Source: Tritrichomonas musculus (lineage: Eukaryota > Parabasalia > Tritrichomonadida > Tritrichomonadidae). From it: 64,000 nucleotides of DNA. The stretch is from contig JAPFFF010000020.1 of NCBI GenBank assembly GCA_039105265.1, positions 823,001 through 887,000 on the forward strand. Direction: 5' to 3'. Both the position numbers and the translations under genes were made by a program. The notes beneath the pieces were generated by a model, which ran no database searches, had not been told where the DNA came from, and was given only the letters and a program-made list of their open reading frames with translations. Shown here piece by piece: positions 1-9,144 of the stretch (position 1 is its first letter; the number at the start of each line of letters is the position of its first letter).

Positions 1-2
1 CA

Positions 3-212
3 ACTGATTACAAAAATGTCATTGACAGACAAACAATAATGAAAGGCAAGAACATAAACCTTCAAATGAATTCACAACTGATGAGTAAGATAACTGTTAT
101 CAAAAATGCCTTAACAGCAGCTCATACAAAAATGTTGGTTTTATCGAATCATTGTTGCTGTCCTTATGTCAATGGTTTCACTGCAAAGGATTATTTCATT
201 GAAAACCATTAA
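3..212 (+). CDS. polB: PolB, 3' end (element 1)
   Basis: This frame is open from the window edge to a stop at 210-212. It aligns by eye with an internal stretch of the element 2 PolB at 55037-57685: both carry KGKNINLQMN, then a spaced K(A/I)xKNAL core, a (K)M(L/I)VL segment and a GLTA/GFTA motif. It is therefore the C-terminal end of the protein-primed family B DNA polymerase that replicates the transposon. Unlike the element 2 enzyme, the protein ends about ten residues after this motif. The catalytic motifs would lie to the left of the window. It is on the same strand as the two genes that follow. Confidence 0.75.
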   Translation, partial: TDYKNVIDRQTIMKGKNINLQMNSQLMSKITVIKNALTAAHTKMLVLSNHCCCPYVNGFTAKDYFIENH

Positions 213-290
213 ATGTGAATGTAAGAAGTAGAAAAATATCTCTTGAATATATCAATTTATTTTTGTTGTTTTTAATATCAATGTCATCTC

Positions 291-749
291 ATGATTTTGG
301 ATTTGGATTTGACACAAAAATATAACATCATCAATAAACAATATAAATCAATCACACGTGAGCTTGTTGATAAAATAGTTCGCAAGTTTGATGATATTGC
401 CGATTTGTATATTAATGAATCATTCTTATCAGATAAAGAAAAGGAATCATTATCAAATGCATTATTGCCGAAACGTATATTGAACAATGGAGAGTATAAT
501 GAAGCAAACTCAATATCAACAATATTGAACTTTGTGTTAAACATGTTTCTTTTCATGAATATCTATGAATGCAACGAACCTGAGAGACTATTCAAGGGCT
601 ATACGCTTGCTGATTGGTTAATAACGAAACTTCACAAAGCATCATTAGATGATGTTAAATATAACAAAAACTTCACTGATGATAATATCATTAACACATT
701 TAATAGATTCATCGAAATAACAGATAATGATATTTATAAATTGCTTTAA
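291..749 (+). CDS. Hypothetical Polinton protein, 152 aa
   Basis: The family is not recognised. The frame encodes 152 residues rich in Asp, Asn, Ile and Lys, with an acidic N-terminal half and mostly helical-looking sequence. It has no signal peptide; a short hydrophobic run near residues 80-92 (VLNMFLFMN) is too short to call a membrane segment with confidence. It lies 78 bp after the PolB stop on the same strand and about 200 bp before the KilA-N gene, so it probably belongs to the replication-side gene group of the transposon. The function is unknown. Confidence 0.55.
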   Translation: MILDLDLTQKYNIINKQYKSITRELVDKIVRKFDDIADLYINESFLSDKEKESLSNALLPKRILNNGEYNEANSISTILNFVLNMFLFMNIYECNEPERLFKGYTLADWLITKLHKASLDDVKYNKNFTDDNIINTFNRFIEITDNDIYKLL

Positions 750-945
750 TGAAACGAGTGGTAGATTTCTACCATCTGAGAAATAATAATTGATAATGCT
801 ACCCTTGGAATTCCGAGTCTAGAAAATCAATAATGAAAGTGGGTCAGTCGGAATTCCGACTAACCAGGAGTCATTTGAAAATCAATTTATTTTTGATTTG
901 ATTTATTTTTAAATCAATTTTTTATCAGCAATTCAAACAGCTACA

Positions 946-1707
946 ATGAGCAGCAACACAACAAACGCAGCCACAAACACAAATGCCACAACTCAACCAA
1001 TCAATAATGATTATGAATACATACAATACAATAAACATTTGAGAATCGTTCATTCAATCAAAGATGATATGTATCAAATGCAATCAATCATAACAGCTTG
1101 TCATTCAAATAAATTATGTAATGATTGGTTCAGAAATAAACAAACAAATGAAATCATTGATGAACTGAAGAATGAAACGAGTACGGGAATTCCCGTAGTC
1201 GAAAAGCGAGATGATTTACCCAATGGATTAAGAGGTTTTTATGTTCATCGATTGCTCGTTAATTCAGTTGCCATGTGGGCTTCACCTCGTTATTCAATAT
1301 ATATCATGAAGCTTCTTGATTCTCATTTTGAACATGAACGACAACAATTGGTTGAAGAAATACAACAAAAGAAACCACGTCTCGTACCATCTAACAAAGA
1401 ATACAATTATAAATACTTGATTTGGAAAGAGTCCAATGATGATGAAAACACAATTCTACATTTAGTGAGAAGAAACAAACGGACATTCAGAGCTGTATCA
1501 ACTCATAACAATGATAATGAAAGATTCTATTTCAAAAATAATTTGCCAATTGCAATGAGTCCAAATGAAGACATTAAAGAACTTGTCAAGAACAACTTCC
1601 CTCGTAATGATTATACCATCAATGGTTGCAACATTATAATAAAGAATGAACGGCTAGAACAATTACACACACTCATTGATGAATACTTCAACCAATTTCA
1701 ATCATGA
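946..1707 (+). CDS. KilA-N domain protein
   Basis: A 253-residue protein with a low-complexity Asn/Thr-rich start (about residues 1-20). It is followed by a KilA-N-type DNA-binding domain at about residues 40-135, recognisable from the WF.NK..N.II core, the GLRGFYVHRLLVNSVAMWAS segment and the helix ending in LLDSHFEHERQ. The C-terminal half (about 150-253) is basic and of unknown fold. KilA-N domains occur in phages, large DNA viruses and Polinton-like elements, where they are thought to bind DNA. The ATG at 946 directly precedes the low-complexity start. The gene is followed, tail to tail, by the fibre-like gene about 35 bp downstream. Confidence 0.75.
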   Translation: MSSNTTNAATNTNATTQPINNDYEYIQYNKHLRIVHSIKDDMYQMQSIITACHSNKLCNDWFRNKQTNEIIDELKNETSTGIPVVEKRDDLPNGLRGFYVHRLLVNSVAMWASPRYSIYIMKLLDSHFEHERQQLVEEIQQKKPRLVPSNKEYNYKYLIWKESNDDENTILHLVRRNKRTFRAVSTHNNDNERFYFKNNLPIAMSPNEDIKELVKNNFPRNDYTINGCNIIIKNERLEQLHTLIDEYFNQFQS

Positions 1708-1742
1708 ATGAACAAAAATAAAATGAAAATCAATCAATTGGT

Positions 1743-4463
1743 TTACTCTTTGAATACAGCTAATGTTCTTTCATCAATGATACTTGTAATGATTCCAACA
1801 GTCATTCGTTTTATTTTTGATGTTATTGCTGTCTCACCTGAAAGAACTTTCAGCTTATTGTCTTCATTATCGATAAACACCTCATCCCCGATTGAATAAC
1901 ATGATGAATCATTAACTTTGCAAATATAATCACCATGACTTGCGAATGTGATACATTTATTTTTGTCATCGATTCTCACACATATGCCGACATACTCCTT
2001 CCATGTTCCTGATGTCTTGACACTACAAATACAATCAGTTGTATCATCAGCTGTTGATGGTTTCCATTCATCACCAACATGTTTGTAAACCTTACCTGTC
2101 ATATACACTGGAGAACCAACAACGAAATCATTAACAGAGTTCATTGATGATTCAATCGGTGAGTAATGTGTGATTGTATTTGAACCGTTTGATGTAATTG
2201 TACCAGAAACAGTTAAATCACCAGTAATAGTTGTGTCATAATGCAATTTAATAGTTTTTGTATTATTATTAATATTATGGTTTAATGTTATGAATTCAAA
2301 AGGACCTACATATAATATCAATGATTGACCTGTATTAACGGATTTTTCATAACGAACAGACACGTGTTCTGTAAATGAATTACCTAAAAGAATGGTACAT
2401 TTATTGTCGCCTGTTTTTGAATACACATTCAGAGAAAAATTTGTAGTTGCAGAATTTATTGTCAACGCGCCATTAATAGTTGAATCACCTTCTTTCGGAA
2501 CATATTTTTCATCAACATATGGCTTCAATGCAAAGTTATCATTTACATATTTCACCGAAGTAATCATATCATTGTTCACAGGTTGGTTGCTGATTAATGT
2601 GATAGATGCATCATATATATTGGTTAGTGTATCGTCCGCGGCTCTCAATGAAACAATACGTGTAGCTACACGAATATTTATTGATTCGCTTGACTCACTA
2701 CTTGTTGATTTGTATATGATATTTCCACTCTTTCGTCCAGAATACGTATATTCAGCTTCTTCATATGATGCATCATCAGCATTTCGTTTGAACTTCACGA
2801 TAATATTTTTGGTTGTTATCACTTTTCTTATATCAGCATCTGGGATTACACAACCACTATCATTCTGTGTACATTGAATTGCGATTCGTTCTGGACTTTC
2901 ATCAACAACATTTGTGGTTTTAATGAATGGCGATTCGATTTGTGCTCTAATAAAATTATATGCTATTGGATTACCTCTATGTGATGCACTTACCGATGCA
3001 TATACAATTTGTCCATCATCATGACGCCATATTATTGTATCAATGCGTTTGCCATTGCTATCATACCTGTCCATGCTGTCAAAAGTGCTAGTAGAACCAG
3101 TTGGTTTAAATATTACATCAATATGCATTATATCATCATCTTGATTATCTCCCCAATTGACATCAAATATCAAATGAACTCCAGCATTTGGTAGCTTAGG
3201 GGTAATATATGCACCGTCATATAAGTTTGCTGGATATTCAATATTCAATTCAGTTCCGTATAATGCAGTACTCAACGCAGATTCATTAACCAAATCTGTT
3301 GGAATTGTTGGTATATCTGTTTTCAATGCATAATTTGTCAAATCAACATCTTTAATATCACTCTTCAATACATATTTATCTTGGAGAAATGCAAGATTAA
3401 CAACACAGTTTTTGTTTGTTTCATCAAAATCTTCATTTGCAATATAACAACTTATTACATTGATTCTGTGTTGGTTATCAAAATCATAAACAACTCCGCA
3501 ACTTGAACCCATTTCTAATGTTAATGTTATATTTTGAACACCATTATTTAAAACATAATCATTATTATTAATACTTGATATAGTGAATATTCCTTTATAT
3601 TTAATGTTTTCATCAGTTTTATCATATCCATCAAATAACATTCCATATTGTTCCCATTTTTCTAAATATTGACTTGCATTAGTATAAAGAACCGAAAGAG
3701 TATTAATATCATTACCTGCATCATAATCTAATTCTAATTCTTGATTGAAAGTAATTTGTTTATCAATAATCTCTGGAATCTCACTCTTCAATGCATACTT
3801 ACCTTCGGCGACTGTTTTCGTTTCATACTTATCTAATTCATAAGCCAATTCATCCTCATCAACAAACTTCTCATCAGCTTGTGCACTAGTAAAATAAGCT
3901 GTTAAATCAATTGGTTCAGGTATATCCGTCTTCAATGCATAATTATTTTTTATGTAATTCATATTTGGTATACAATATTCATCATAAACTTCAGGCTTGT
4001 ATGAATAGCTTACTGATTCTAAATCGACAACAAAGCTATCATTACATCTGATTGTTCCATCGCAATTGTAATGATAAAAGGAAAAAGAATTTTCGCCGTT
4101 CTTGAAATAATATCCTTCGTTTTCTATATCATACAGATACTCTCCTGAAATGTCTTCATCATTACAAGAGCCTTTCACAAAAATTGGTGATTTCTTTAAT
4201 ATGTCGCATAAATTGGCGTCCACATTTGTGATGTAAGTTCTTTTATCCTCATCATTGGTTGTTCCGTTTACGAATTTTGTAGCTATTGATAATTCTTGAG
4301 TCAAATATTCGTTTGATAATATTTCATTTCTTGAAACAAATTCTTTGAGAGTTTTTGTTGTTGCAATAGATACATCAGGAGTGTTGAGCCTGACAACAGA
4401 GACATTTTTCGGAGGTGCGAAAGAACCGCTCGGAACAACTCTATAATCATTATAGTCTATCAT
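1743..4463 (-). CDS. Long fibre-like structural protein (element 1)
   Basis: A protein of about 900 residues made mainly of beta-rich, Asn/Thr/Ser-rich sequence. It is punctuated by a recurring motif of the ALKTDIP or ALKSEIP type followed by a short acidic or Pro-containing linker, seen at least five times (near residues 190, 235, 380, 395 and 690). The same motif type occurs in the element 2 protein at 58349-59836. Such spaced motifs are typical of trimeric fibre or tail-spike proteins. The C-terminal 130 residues (SPVYMTGKVYKHVGDEW onwards) look like a separate globular domain. The frame opens at 4502, but the second ATG at 4463 is preferred because it leaves an 11-bp gap to the divergent ATG at 4475. 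The role as a virion or surface fibre is inferred. Confidence 0.6.
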   Translation of the reverse strand: MIDYNDYRVVPSGSFAPPKNVSVVRLNTPDVSIATTKTLKEFVSRNEILSNEYLTQELSIATKFVNGTTNDEDKRTYITNVDANLCDILKKSPIFVKGSCNDEDISGEYLYDIENEGYYFKNGENSFSFYHYNCDGTIRCNDSFVVDLESVSYSYKPEVYDEYCIPNMNYIKNNYALKTDIPEPIDLTAYFTSAQADEKFVDEDELAYELDKYETKTVAEGKYALKSEIPEIIDKQITFNQELELDYDAGNDINTLSVLYTNASQYLEKWEQYGMLFDGYDKTDENIKYKGIFTISSINNNDYVLNNGVQNITLTLEMGSSCGVVYDFDNQHRINVISCYIANEDFDETNKNCVVNLAFLQDKYVLKSDIKDVDLTNYALKTDIPTIPTDLVNESALSTALYGTELNIEYPANLYDGAYITPKLPNAGVHLIFDVNWGDNQDDDIMHIDVIFKPTGSTSTFDSMDRYDSNGKRIDTIIWRHDDGQIVYASVSASHRGNPIAYNFIRAQIESPFIKTTNVVDESPERIAIQCTQNDSGCVIPDADIRKVITTKNIIVKFKRNADDASYEEAEYTYSGRKSGNIIYKSTSSESSESINIRVATRIVSLRAADDTLTNIYDASITLISNQPVNNDMITSVKYVNDNFALKPYVDEKYVPKEGDSTINGALTINSATTNFSLNVYSKTGDNKCTILLGNSFTEHVSVRYEKSVNTGQSLILYVGPFEFITLNHNINNNTKTIKLHYDTTITGDLTVSGTITSNGSNTITHYSPIESSMNSVNDFVVGSPVYMTGKVYKHVGDEWKPSTADDTTDCICSVKTSGTWKEYVGICVRIDDKNKCITFASHGDYICKVNDSSCYSIGDEVFIDNEDNKLKVLSGETAITSKIKRMTVGIITSIIDERTLAVFKE

Positions 4464-4474
4464 GAAACTAAACA

Positions 4475-5332
4475 ATGTCAAAACAAGACAAAAATAATTC
4501 ATCTGATAGCTCTGAATTAGATTTGAGTAATATTGATGATGAAACTATATTTGACAGTGAGGTATCTAAACCTGATGATGATGATGAAATAGATGACCCG
4601 ATAGATTATTTTAAGAACACGTTTCTCGGTACATACAAACTAGAACACCCCAATGATTTGATTAATTTGTTGTATCAAATACAAAACAATGAATATACAG
4701 GAAGAAGTGTGGGAAAGATTCGTGAAATGAAAGTCAAGTTTCGTCGATTTGTTTCATTGATGAACAAAATCAATGCTGGTATTAAAAGCAAAGGCAATCA
4801 ATTCCTTAGTTTAAGAGAGTACACAACAGACAAAAAAAGCCTTGATACAATCATCAATTACTTCAATATTGTTGTCAACGATGATTTAAATTATAGCTCT
4901 GATGGTTTTCGTTCATCACCCATCAAACCGCCACGAAAGAGTCAAACACCACAAGCCACCAAAGGAAGAAGAAAGAGAACAAGCATACATGAACCAAAAC
5001 CTGACAGCAATAAACGAAGAACACCAAGAAGAAAACGCATAACACCGAGTGATTCTGATGAATCAATGAATACAAGTTTTTTAGAGCAAGATGATTCACT
5101 ACCATCAATATCATTTAACTTCCCAGAATTAGAAGAAGAAGATAACCTATCAGCCTTGTTGCTGTCTCCTTACGATTTGGTAGATGATGACATTGAATTG
5201 CTCAAGCAATTAGGCTATAATCAACCATGGCTCAATGTACTACCAAGAAACCACAAAACAAACTTGATGAACAAGCAAAGGAAAACGTTGATGCATTACA
5301 TCAAACACTTGAAACTATTAGAGATAATATGA
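4475..5332 (+). CDS. Hypothetical acidic/basic low-complexity Polinton protein
   Basis: A 285-residue protein of no family I recognise. The first 45 residues are very acidic and Ser/Asp-rich. Residues 50-140 look globular and helical (TYKLEHPNDLINLLYQI and following). Residues 150-190 are strongly basic with repeated Arg/Lys clusters (RKSQTPQATKGRRKRT) that could serve as a nuclear localisation or DNA-contact region, and the C-terminal part is acidic again. It is divergent from the fibre-like gene with a very short gap. It overlaps the start of the next open frame in a different phase, which suggests compact gene packing. Confidence 0.5.
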   Translation: MSKQDKNNSSDSSELDLSNIDDETIFDSEVSKPDDDDEIDDPIDYFKNTFLGTYKLEHPNDLINLLYQIQNNEYTGRSVGKIREMKVKFRRFVSLMNKINAGIKSKGNQFLSLREYTTDKKSLDTIINYFNIVVNDDLNYSSDGFRSSPIKPPRKSQTPQATKGRRKRTSIHEPKPDSNKRRTPRRKRITPSDSDESMNTSFLEQDDSLPSISFNFPELEEEDNLSALLLSPYDLVDDDIELLKQLGYNQPWLNVLPRNHKTNLMNKQRKTLMHYIKHLKLLEII

Positions 5333-7011
5333 AGAGAAACATTGATATAACCAATGAACGAAAATCAATTACAGGTTTATCATCATTCTTCAGAGTGTTT
5401 GACACAATCATTAATAAAAAACCTATCAAAGGCTCTGATGTCATACAACCAATCAAACCACCATCAATGAAACCAATCTCATTTGTGAAACCAAATGATG
5501 TTGTTAATAATTTTTCAGCATCTAAAAGAGTCATGTCAGACGCCGACGATTTTTCGCAGTCATTTGTTTTCGATAGAGAAGATGGTGATGACCTCAATCA
5601 AACATTCACTGAATACGCTCAACAAGCAAATAAACCAAAGAAGCATGGTAAGTTCATTGATGATGGTGATAAAGTTGAATTCAATCAAAAAATATTTAAA
5701 CCTGGAAATCCATTTGCACAAAAAATATCTGATGACGAAATTGATGCTTTAATTAAAAAAGCTAAAGCCACAACAGTAAGAGGTAAGCGTGAGGACAGAG
5801 ATGCTCCAACCGTTCTTGAAAACATCGATAGAGATTTCACAAACCTTAACATACAATCACCCGCCAAGAGTTCAACATACTATAAACAAAACTTCCTTGA
5901 TTTAATCATTAATGGTAATTACAGAATCAAATACATTCCTGCTGCCTCAACCAGAGACCAAGCAACAATTTACTGTCATACACATCTCGACCAAGACGGA
6001 AAACCAAAATACCGTTTACTTCCTACAAACGGAATGGACCCAAATGGTGAAGCTATAACAGACCTGAACGGAGACAAGATTGATGATATTGTATTAGTTG
6101 ATAAGAAAGGAGTGCCACAAGTCATAAACGGTTATAAGCTTGTATTTGCTTCTCCTTATAAGAAAGTATGGAAGACAGTTGTCAAATCAGCTATAGAAAG
6201 GAAAGCTAAACCATTCAATGTTTGGCTCAATGAACAATTCAATAAATCAAAGGATTCTGTAGATTGGGAGAAAGGTGAATATATTATTAATCCAAATGAA
6301 ACCATCCAGAAATATACAGAATTCTATCACAATGAACTCGGTTTAGGAAAGCCAAAAGTCAGCAAACGATTAAGTCCTTCATCATATTGGTCAAGTTATT
6401 TCGCAAAGGTTTGGAAAGTCTTCTGGCAATTATTCCCACAATTCAAACCATTAACAAGAATCATTTCGTACCTTTCAGTTTCAAATATTATGTTTTGTAT
6501 ATACTTTGATAACAATGTTAAGAAAGAGATTGAAAAAGGCGGTCAGCCAATGAATTACATTCAATGGTTGGCATGGAAGAAAATCAACAAATCAAAGTAC
6601 AATCAAATGATTGGTAAGCGAATGAAAACATTCATCGATAATCTGTCAAAGGTCATCAACTTTGAAAGCGGTGAATTCAATCCTAATAAGAGTGCTTGGG
6701 AAGGAATGCCAATTGCTTTCATTCAATCAATGGAATCATTGATACTATCATACTTAGTAAATGTCAGTATGACTGACAAGCAGAGACCCCAAAAACTGGC
6801 TGAAAAGACTCAATTAGCTGCTGAAATACCAACAGAAGAGATAAGAGAAAATAAAGAAGAATATAATCGAATAATCAACAACTTGATTGATAAAATTTAT
6901 GGTCAACAATGTGGCTACCTCGAATATAAGGAAAAACTAAATGCACAGAAGAAAGACCAATTAAGTAAGGCAAACAGATACGATATTGATATATTTCAAG
7001 AAGAAGCATGA
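5227..7011 (+). CDS. Hypothetical 594-aa Polinton protein
   Basis: A long open frame whose family I do not recognise. The N-terminal third is polar and probably disordered. Residues 220-310 include a calcium-loop-like DLNGDKIDDIVLVD segment resembling FG-GAP/EF-hand-type loops. Residues 340-500 are helical and aromatic-rich (SSYWSSYFAKVWKVFWQLF), and the end is a charged helical region. The true start may be the later ATG encoding MKRNIDITNERKS, because the first part overlaps the previous gene. Its position between fibre-like and integrase/capsid genes suggests a structural or morphogenesis role, which is inference only. Confidence 0.5.
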   Translation: MAQCTTKKPQNKLDEQAKENVDALHQTLETIRDNMKRNIDITNERKSITGLSSFFRVFDTIINKKPIKGSDVIQPIKPPSMKPISFVKPNDVVNNFSASKRVMSDADDFSQSFVFDREDGDDLNQTFTEYAQQANKPKKHGKFIDDGDKVEFNQKIFKPGNPFAQKISDDEIDALIKKAKATTVRGKREDRDAPTVLENIDRDFTNLNIQSPAKSSTYYKQNFLDLIINGNYRIKYIPAASTRDQATIYCHTHLDQDGKPKYRLLPTNGMDPNGEAITDLNGDKIDDIVLVDKKGVPQVINGYKLVFASPYKKVWKTVVKSAIERKAKPFNVWLNEQFNKSKDSVDWEKGEYIINPNETIQKYTEFYHNELGLGKPKVSKRLSPSSYWSSYFAKVWKVFWQLFPQFKPLTRIISYLSVSNIMFCIYFDNNVKKEIEKGGQPMNYIQWLAWKKINKSKYNQMIGKRMKTFIDNLSKVINFESGEFNPNKSAWEGMPIAFIQSMESLILSYLVNVSMTDKQRPQKLAEKTQLAAEIPTEEIRENKEEYNRIINNLIDKIYGQQCGYLEYKEKLNAQKKDQLSKANRYDIDIFQEEA

Positions 7012-7064
7012 ATCAGAGAATAAAAATAAATGAAATGATATTCATTGAAGCATGTTGATTACTT

Positions 7065-7595
7065 TTATTTTTGTTCACTCATTTTGCGTTTTGGTCTTCG
7101 AAATTTGGATGTGATGAGTCTACGTGTTTGACTCAAATCAACATCGAACGGAGTGATTTCAGTTTTATCAAGTGATTCATCGGTGTTTCTCAATTGATTC
7201 CAATATCTCGAATCATTCCAAATCATTGACGGTGAAGGAGGGTTTGGTTGTTGAATGAATGATGATTTGATTCTGCTGGTTCGTTGTTTAGCTTTTATTG
7301 ATTCAACTTGTCTTTGTTTTTCTTTGGCGTACACTTCATATATTGGGTCATCTTGTAATTGCTCAAACAACTTCTCTCTTATTCGAACTCGTCTTTCGAG
7401 TGCAGGATGTTGTTTAAATGTTGGTGGCGGGCTTCTGATATTCCTGAATTTGCGAGGAATATAATAATCACATGTTGGTGGTGGTCCTTCAGTGATGTTA
7501 ACGAATTTTGGTGTGTTTGGATAGTGTTCAGGTGGTTTATATGATGGGGATCCAAAAAAAGCTTCAAACACTGGAGGTGAATGATTGTTATTCAT
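7065..7595 (-). CDS. Hypothetical Pro-rich Polinton protein
   Basis: A 176-residue basic protein with many prolines in its first 60 residues (SPPVFEAFF, PSYKPPEHYP, RSPPPTFKQHP). A charged helical middle follows (LFEQLQDDPIYEVYAKEKQ), and the tail is Arg/Lys-rich (KFRRPKRKMSEQK). It has no signal peptide or membrane segment. It is the last gene of a minus-strand run that also contains the integrase and the capsid-like genes, with short gaps, and converges with the 594-aa gene. Small basic Pro-rich proteins are common as DNA- or capsid-associated proteins in related elements, but no family assignment can be made. Confidence 0.45.
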   Translation of the reverse strand: MNNNHSPPVFEAFFGSPSYKPPEHYPNTPKFVNITEGPPPTCDYYIPRKFRNIRSPPPTFKQHPALERRVRIREKLFEQLQDDPIYEVYAKEKQRQVESIKAKQRTSRIKSSFIQQPNPPSPSMIWNDSRYWNQLRNTDESLDKTEITPFDVDLSQTRRLITSKFRRPKRKMSEQK

Positions 7596-7602
7596 TTTGA
7601 AT

Positions 7603-7980
7603 TCAATAAATTAATAAGCAACTGAATATAAATGATTCAGGTTCAATGATGTTTCCTTTCATGTCTGTGAACCATAAATGATATTCTTTTTTTGTGTTGT
7701 TCAGACACTCATATTTACGGTATTTGGTTTGTCGTCTGTTAGCGAGCATTATGAAATGGTCGCAGAAAGGCATGAATTCAACAATATCTGAATGAACCAT
7801 CAAATCACCAACAATATGTTGATTGACAACAGCACCACAATACTGAACAACAATGTACTTCTTGTTGCGACTATAAACGAAATCATCAGGAAGATTAAAA
7901 TCTTTTGATTGTGTGTGATAGTATCGTTTAGTTCTCGGTTCCCTCGAAAGCTTCGCTATTGTGTTTTGTTTAGCTTTCAT
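7603..7980 (-). CDS. Small possible jelly-roll (minor capsid-like) protein
   Basis: About 125 residues from the ATG at 7980 (the open frame extends to 8022). After a basic start, the body is beta-rich with short hydrophobic strands: YIVVQYCGAVV, DLMVHSDIVEF and FIMLANRR. It ends with HLWFTDMKGNIIEPESF and a hydrophobic strand. This WF.D..GN.I ending resembles the last strands of single-jelly-roll capsid proteins of Polinton-like elements, so a penton/minor capsid role is possible. The start lies within the 3' end of the integrase gene on the same strand, which indicates co-expression. The assignment rests on a motif impression only. Confidence 0.4.
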   Translation of the reverse strand: MKAKQNTIAKLSREPRTKRYYHTQSKDFNLPDDFVYSRNKKYIVVQYCGAVVNQHIVGDLMVHSDIVEFMPFCDHFIMLANRRQTKYRKYECLNNTKKEYHLWFTDMKGNIIEPESFIFSCLLIY

Positions 7981-9100
7981 TTTGCGTTTTATAAGCCAAA
8001 AAGAATACTTTATAATCATCATTCAAATCATCTATTGATGAACAAACATATTTTGTGTACATGATTGGGACTGTTATTATTGTTTTATTCTTCAGTGTTT
8101 TGTTAGTTTGACGCAAAGGATTTAATAGTTTACATTTAACGTTTCCTGATTCATAACAAATGAATTCAGCGAGTTCATTGAACACTCTTCTTCGCTTTTC
8201 ATGTTTCTTTTCTGTTTTTCCGTAATCGGTGTGAATGAGTATTATATTTTTGGGCTTGTATGACAGAAGACCTTTAAATCGTTGTTTTTGTTGAATCTCT
8301 TTCAATTGCATTGATTTCGCTCTTATGTATTGCCATTCAAGGTCGCGGTCGTCTTGCATCTGTTGAGGTGTTAGATAAATGTATTTTGATTGTCGTTTGT
8401 CAAGGTATTCATCGGTTTCTTCGTCAAATGATGTGTATAAAGGATTCAATAAACGAAGAGATGAGTGAGGCGTGTTATTGTACCATTCAACCATTTGTTG
8501 TATCAATACATTGTTTGTCATTCGTTGTTGTGATTGACCGAAAGCATTTCGTAATGTTCTGATTACTGCATCGACACATTTATGTGCATTCGTGAAAGGT
8601 GAATCATCAATGATTAACTTTATTTTGTTAGGAGCTTTGAATTCAATTGATGAATTGTCTGATTGATATCGCTCTACACCGTTGCAATAACTTTTGAATG
8701 CATTTGATATGAAAGCCTTTTCACCATCACATTTAATTGTTTCAATTCTGATATTCCTTTTATTGACTAGTTTATCAATTACTTTGATTACGTAAAACTC
8801 AGATTTGTAATCAATTGGTTCAACAATTAAGTATTTGGTGTTTACATTGATAAGAACAAGATAAGCTTTGTTTAATGCAAACATTATATCCATTTCCCAA
8901 CAATGAGGCTCAAATGAAAAATCAGGTTTTGATAGTTTCTTTACTGTCTTCAATTGATAATCCTTAATATAGGGCTCAGTTTTAATGCTCGTGTCTTTGA
9001 TGTATTTGTATTTAGATTTGAAAGAATAGTTGATTGATTCCTTGTAGCTGCGTGTACTCGCTTCATCTTCGATGTAGTCTTCCTTTTGAATCGCAAAAAT
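7970..9100 (-). CDS. int: Polinton integrase (RVE/RNase H fold), element 1
   Basis: A retroviral-type integrase that would catalyse strand transfer of the transposon ends. The catalytic core is visible with EMDIMFALNKAYLVLINVNT near the start, the IKCDGEKAF segment after it, and the DAVIRTLRNAFGQ helix followed by VEWYNNTPHSSL. The order and spacing match the integrase of element 2 (IIDIMFCDKYAYLIAINVNT, LQGDGEKAFN, LDRVIRTLRDM). The C-terminal region carries a basic segment and small beta strands, as expected for an SH3/chromo-like tail. The start is uncertain: the frame is open upstream to about 9100, and a translation from an internal codon gives 327 residues. It sits downstream of the capsid-like genes on the same strand. 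Confidence 0.8.
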   Translation of the reverse strand: MFAIQKEDYIEDEASTRSYKESINYSFKSKYKYIKDTSIKTEPYIKDYQLKTVKKLSKPDFSFEPHCWEMDIMFALNKAYLVLINVNTKYLIVEPIDYKSEFYVIKVIDKLVNKRNIRIETIKCDGEKAFISNAFKSYCNGVERYQSDNSSIEFKAPNKIKLIIDDSPFTNAHKCVDAVIRTLRNAFGQSQQRMTNNVLIQQMVEWYNNTPHSSLRLLNPLYTSFDEETDEYLDKRQSKYIYLTPQQMQDDRDLEWQYIRAKSMQLKEIQQKQRFKGLLSYKPKNIILIHTDYGKTEKKHEKRRRVFNELAEFICYESGNVKCKLLNPLRQTNKTLKNKTIITVPIMYTKYVCSSIDDLNDDYKVFFLAYKTQNES

Positions 9101-9144
9101 AAAGATATTATTTAATGATGATTATTTAATCAAAATCAATTCAT

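Noticed and set aside
1708-1899. Short plus-strand frames over the fibre-like gene (also near 2392 and 3009)
   Set aside because: They are antisense shadows of the long minus-strand gene, with no independent coding features.
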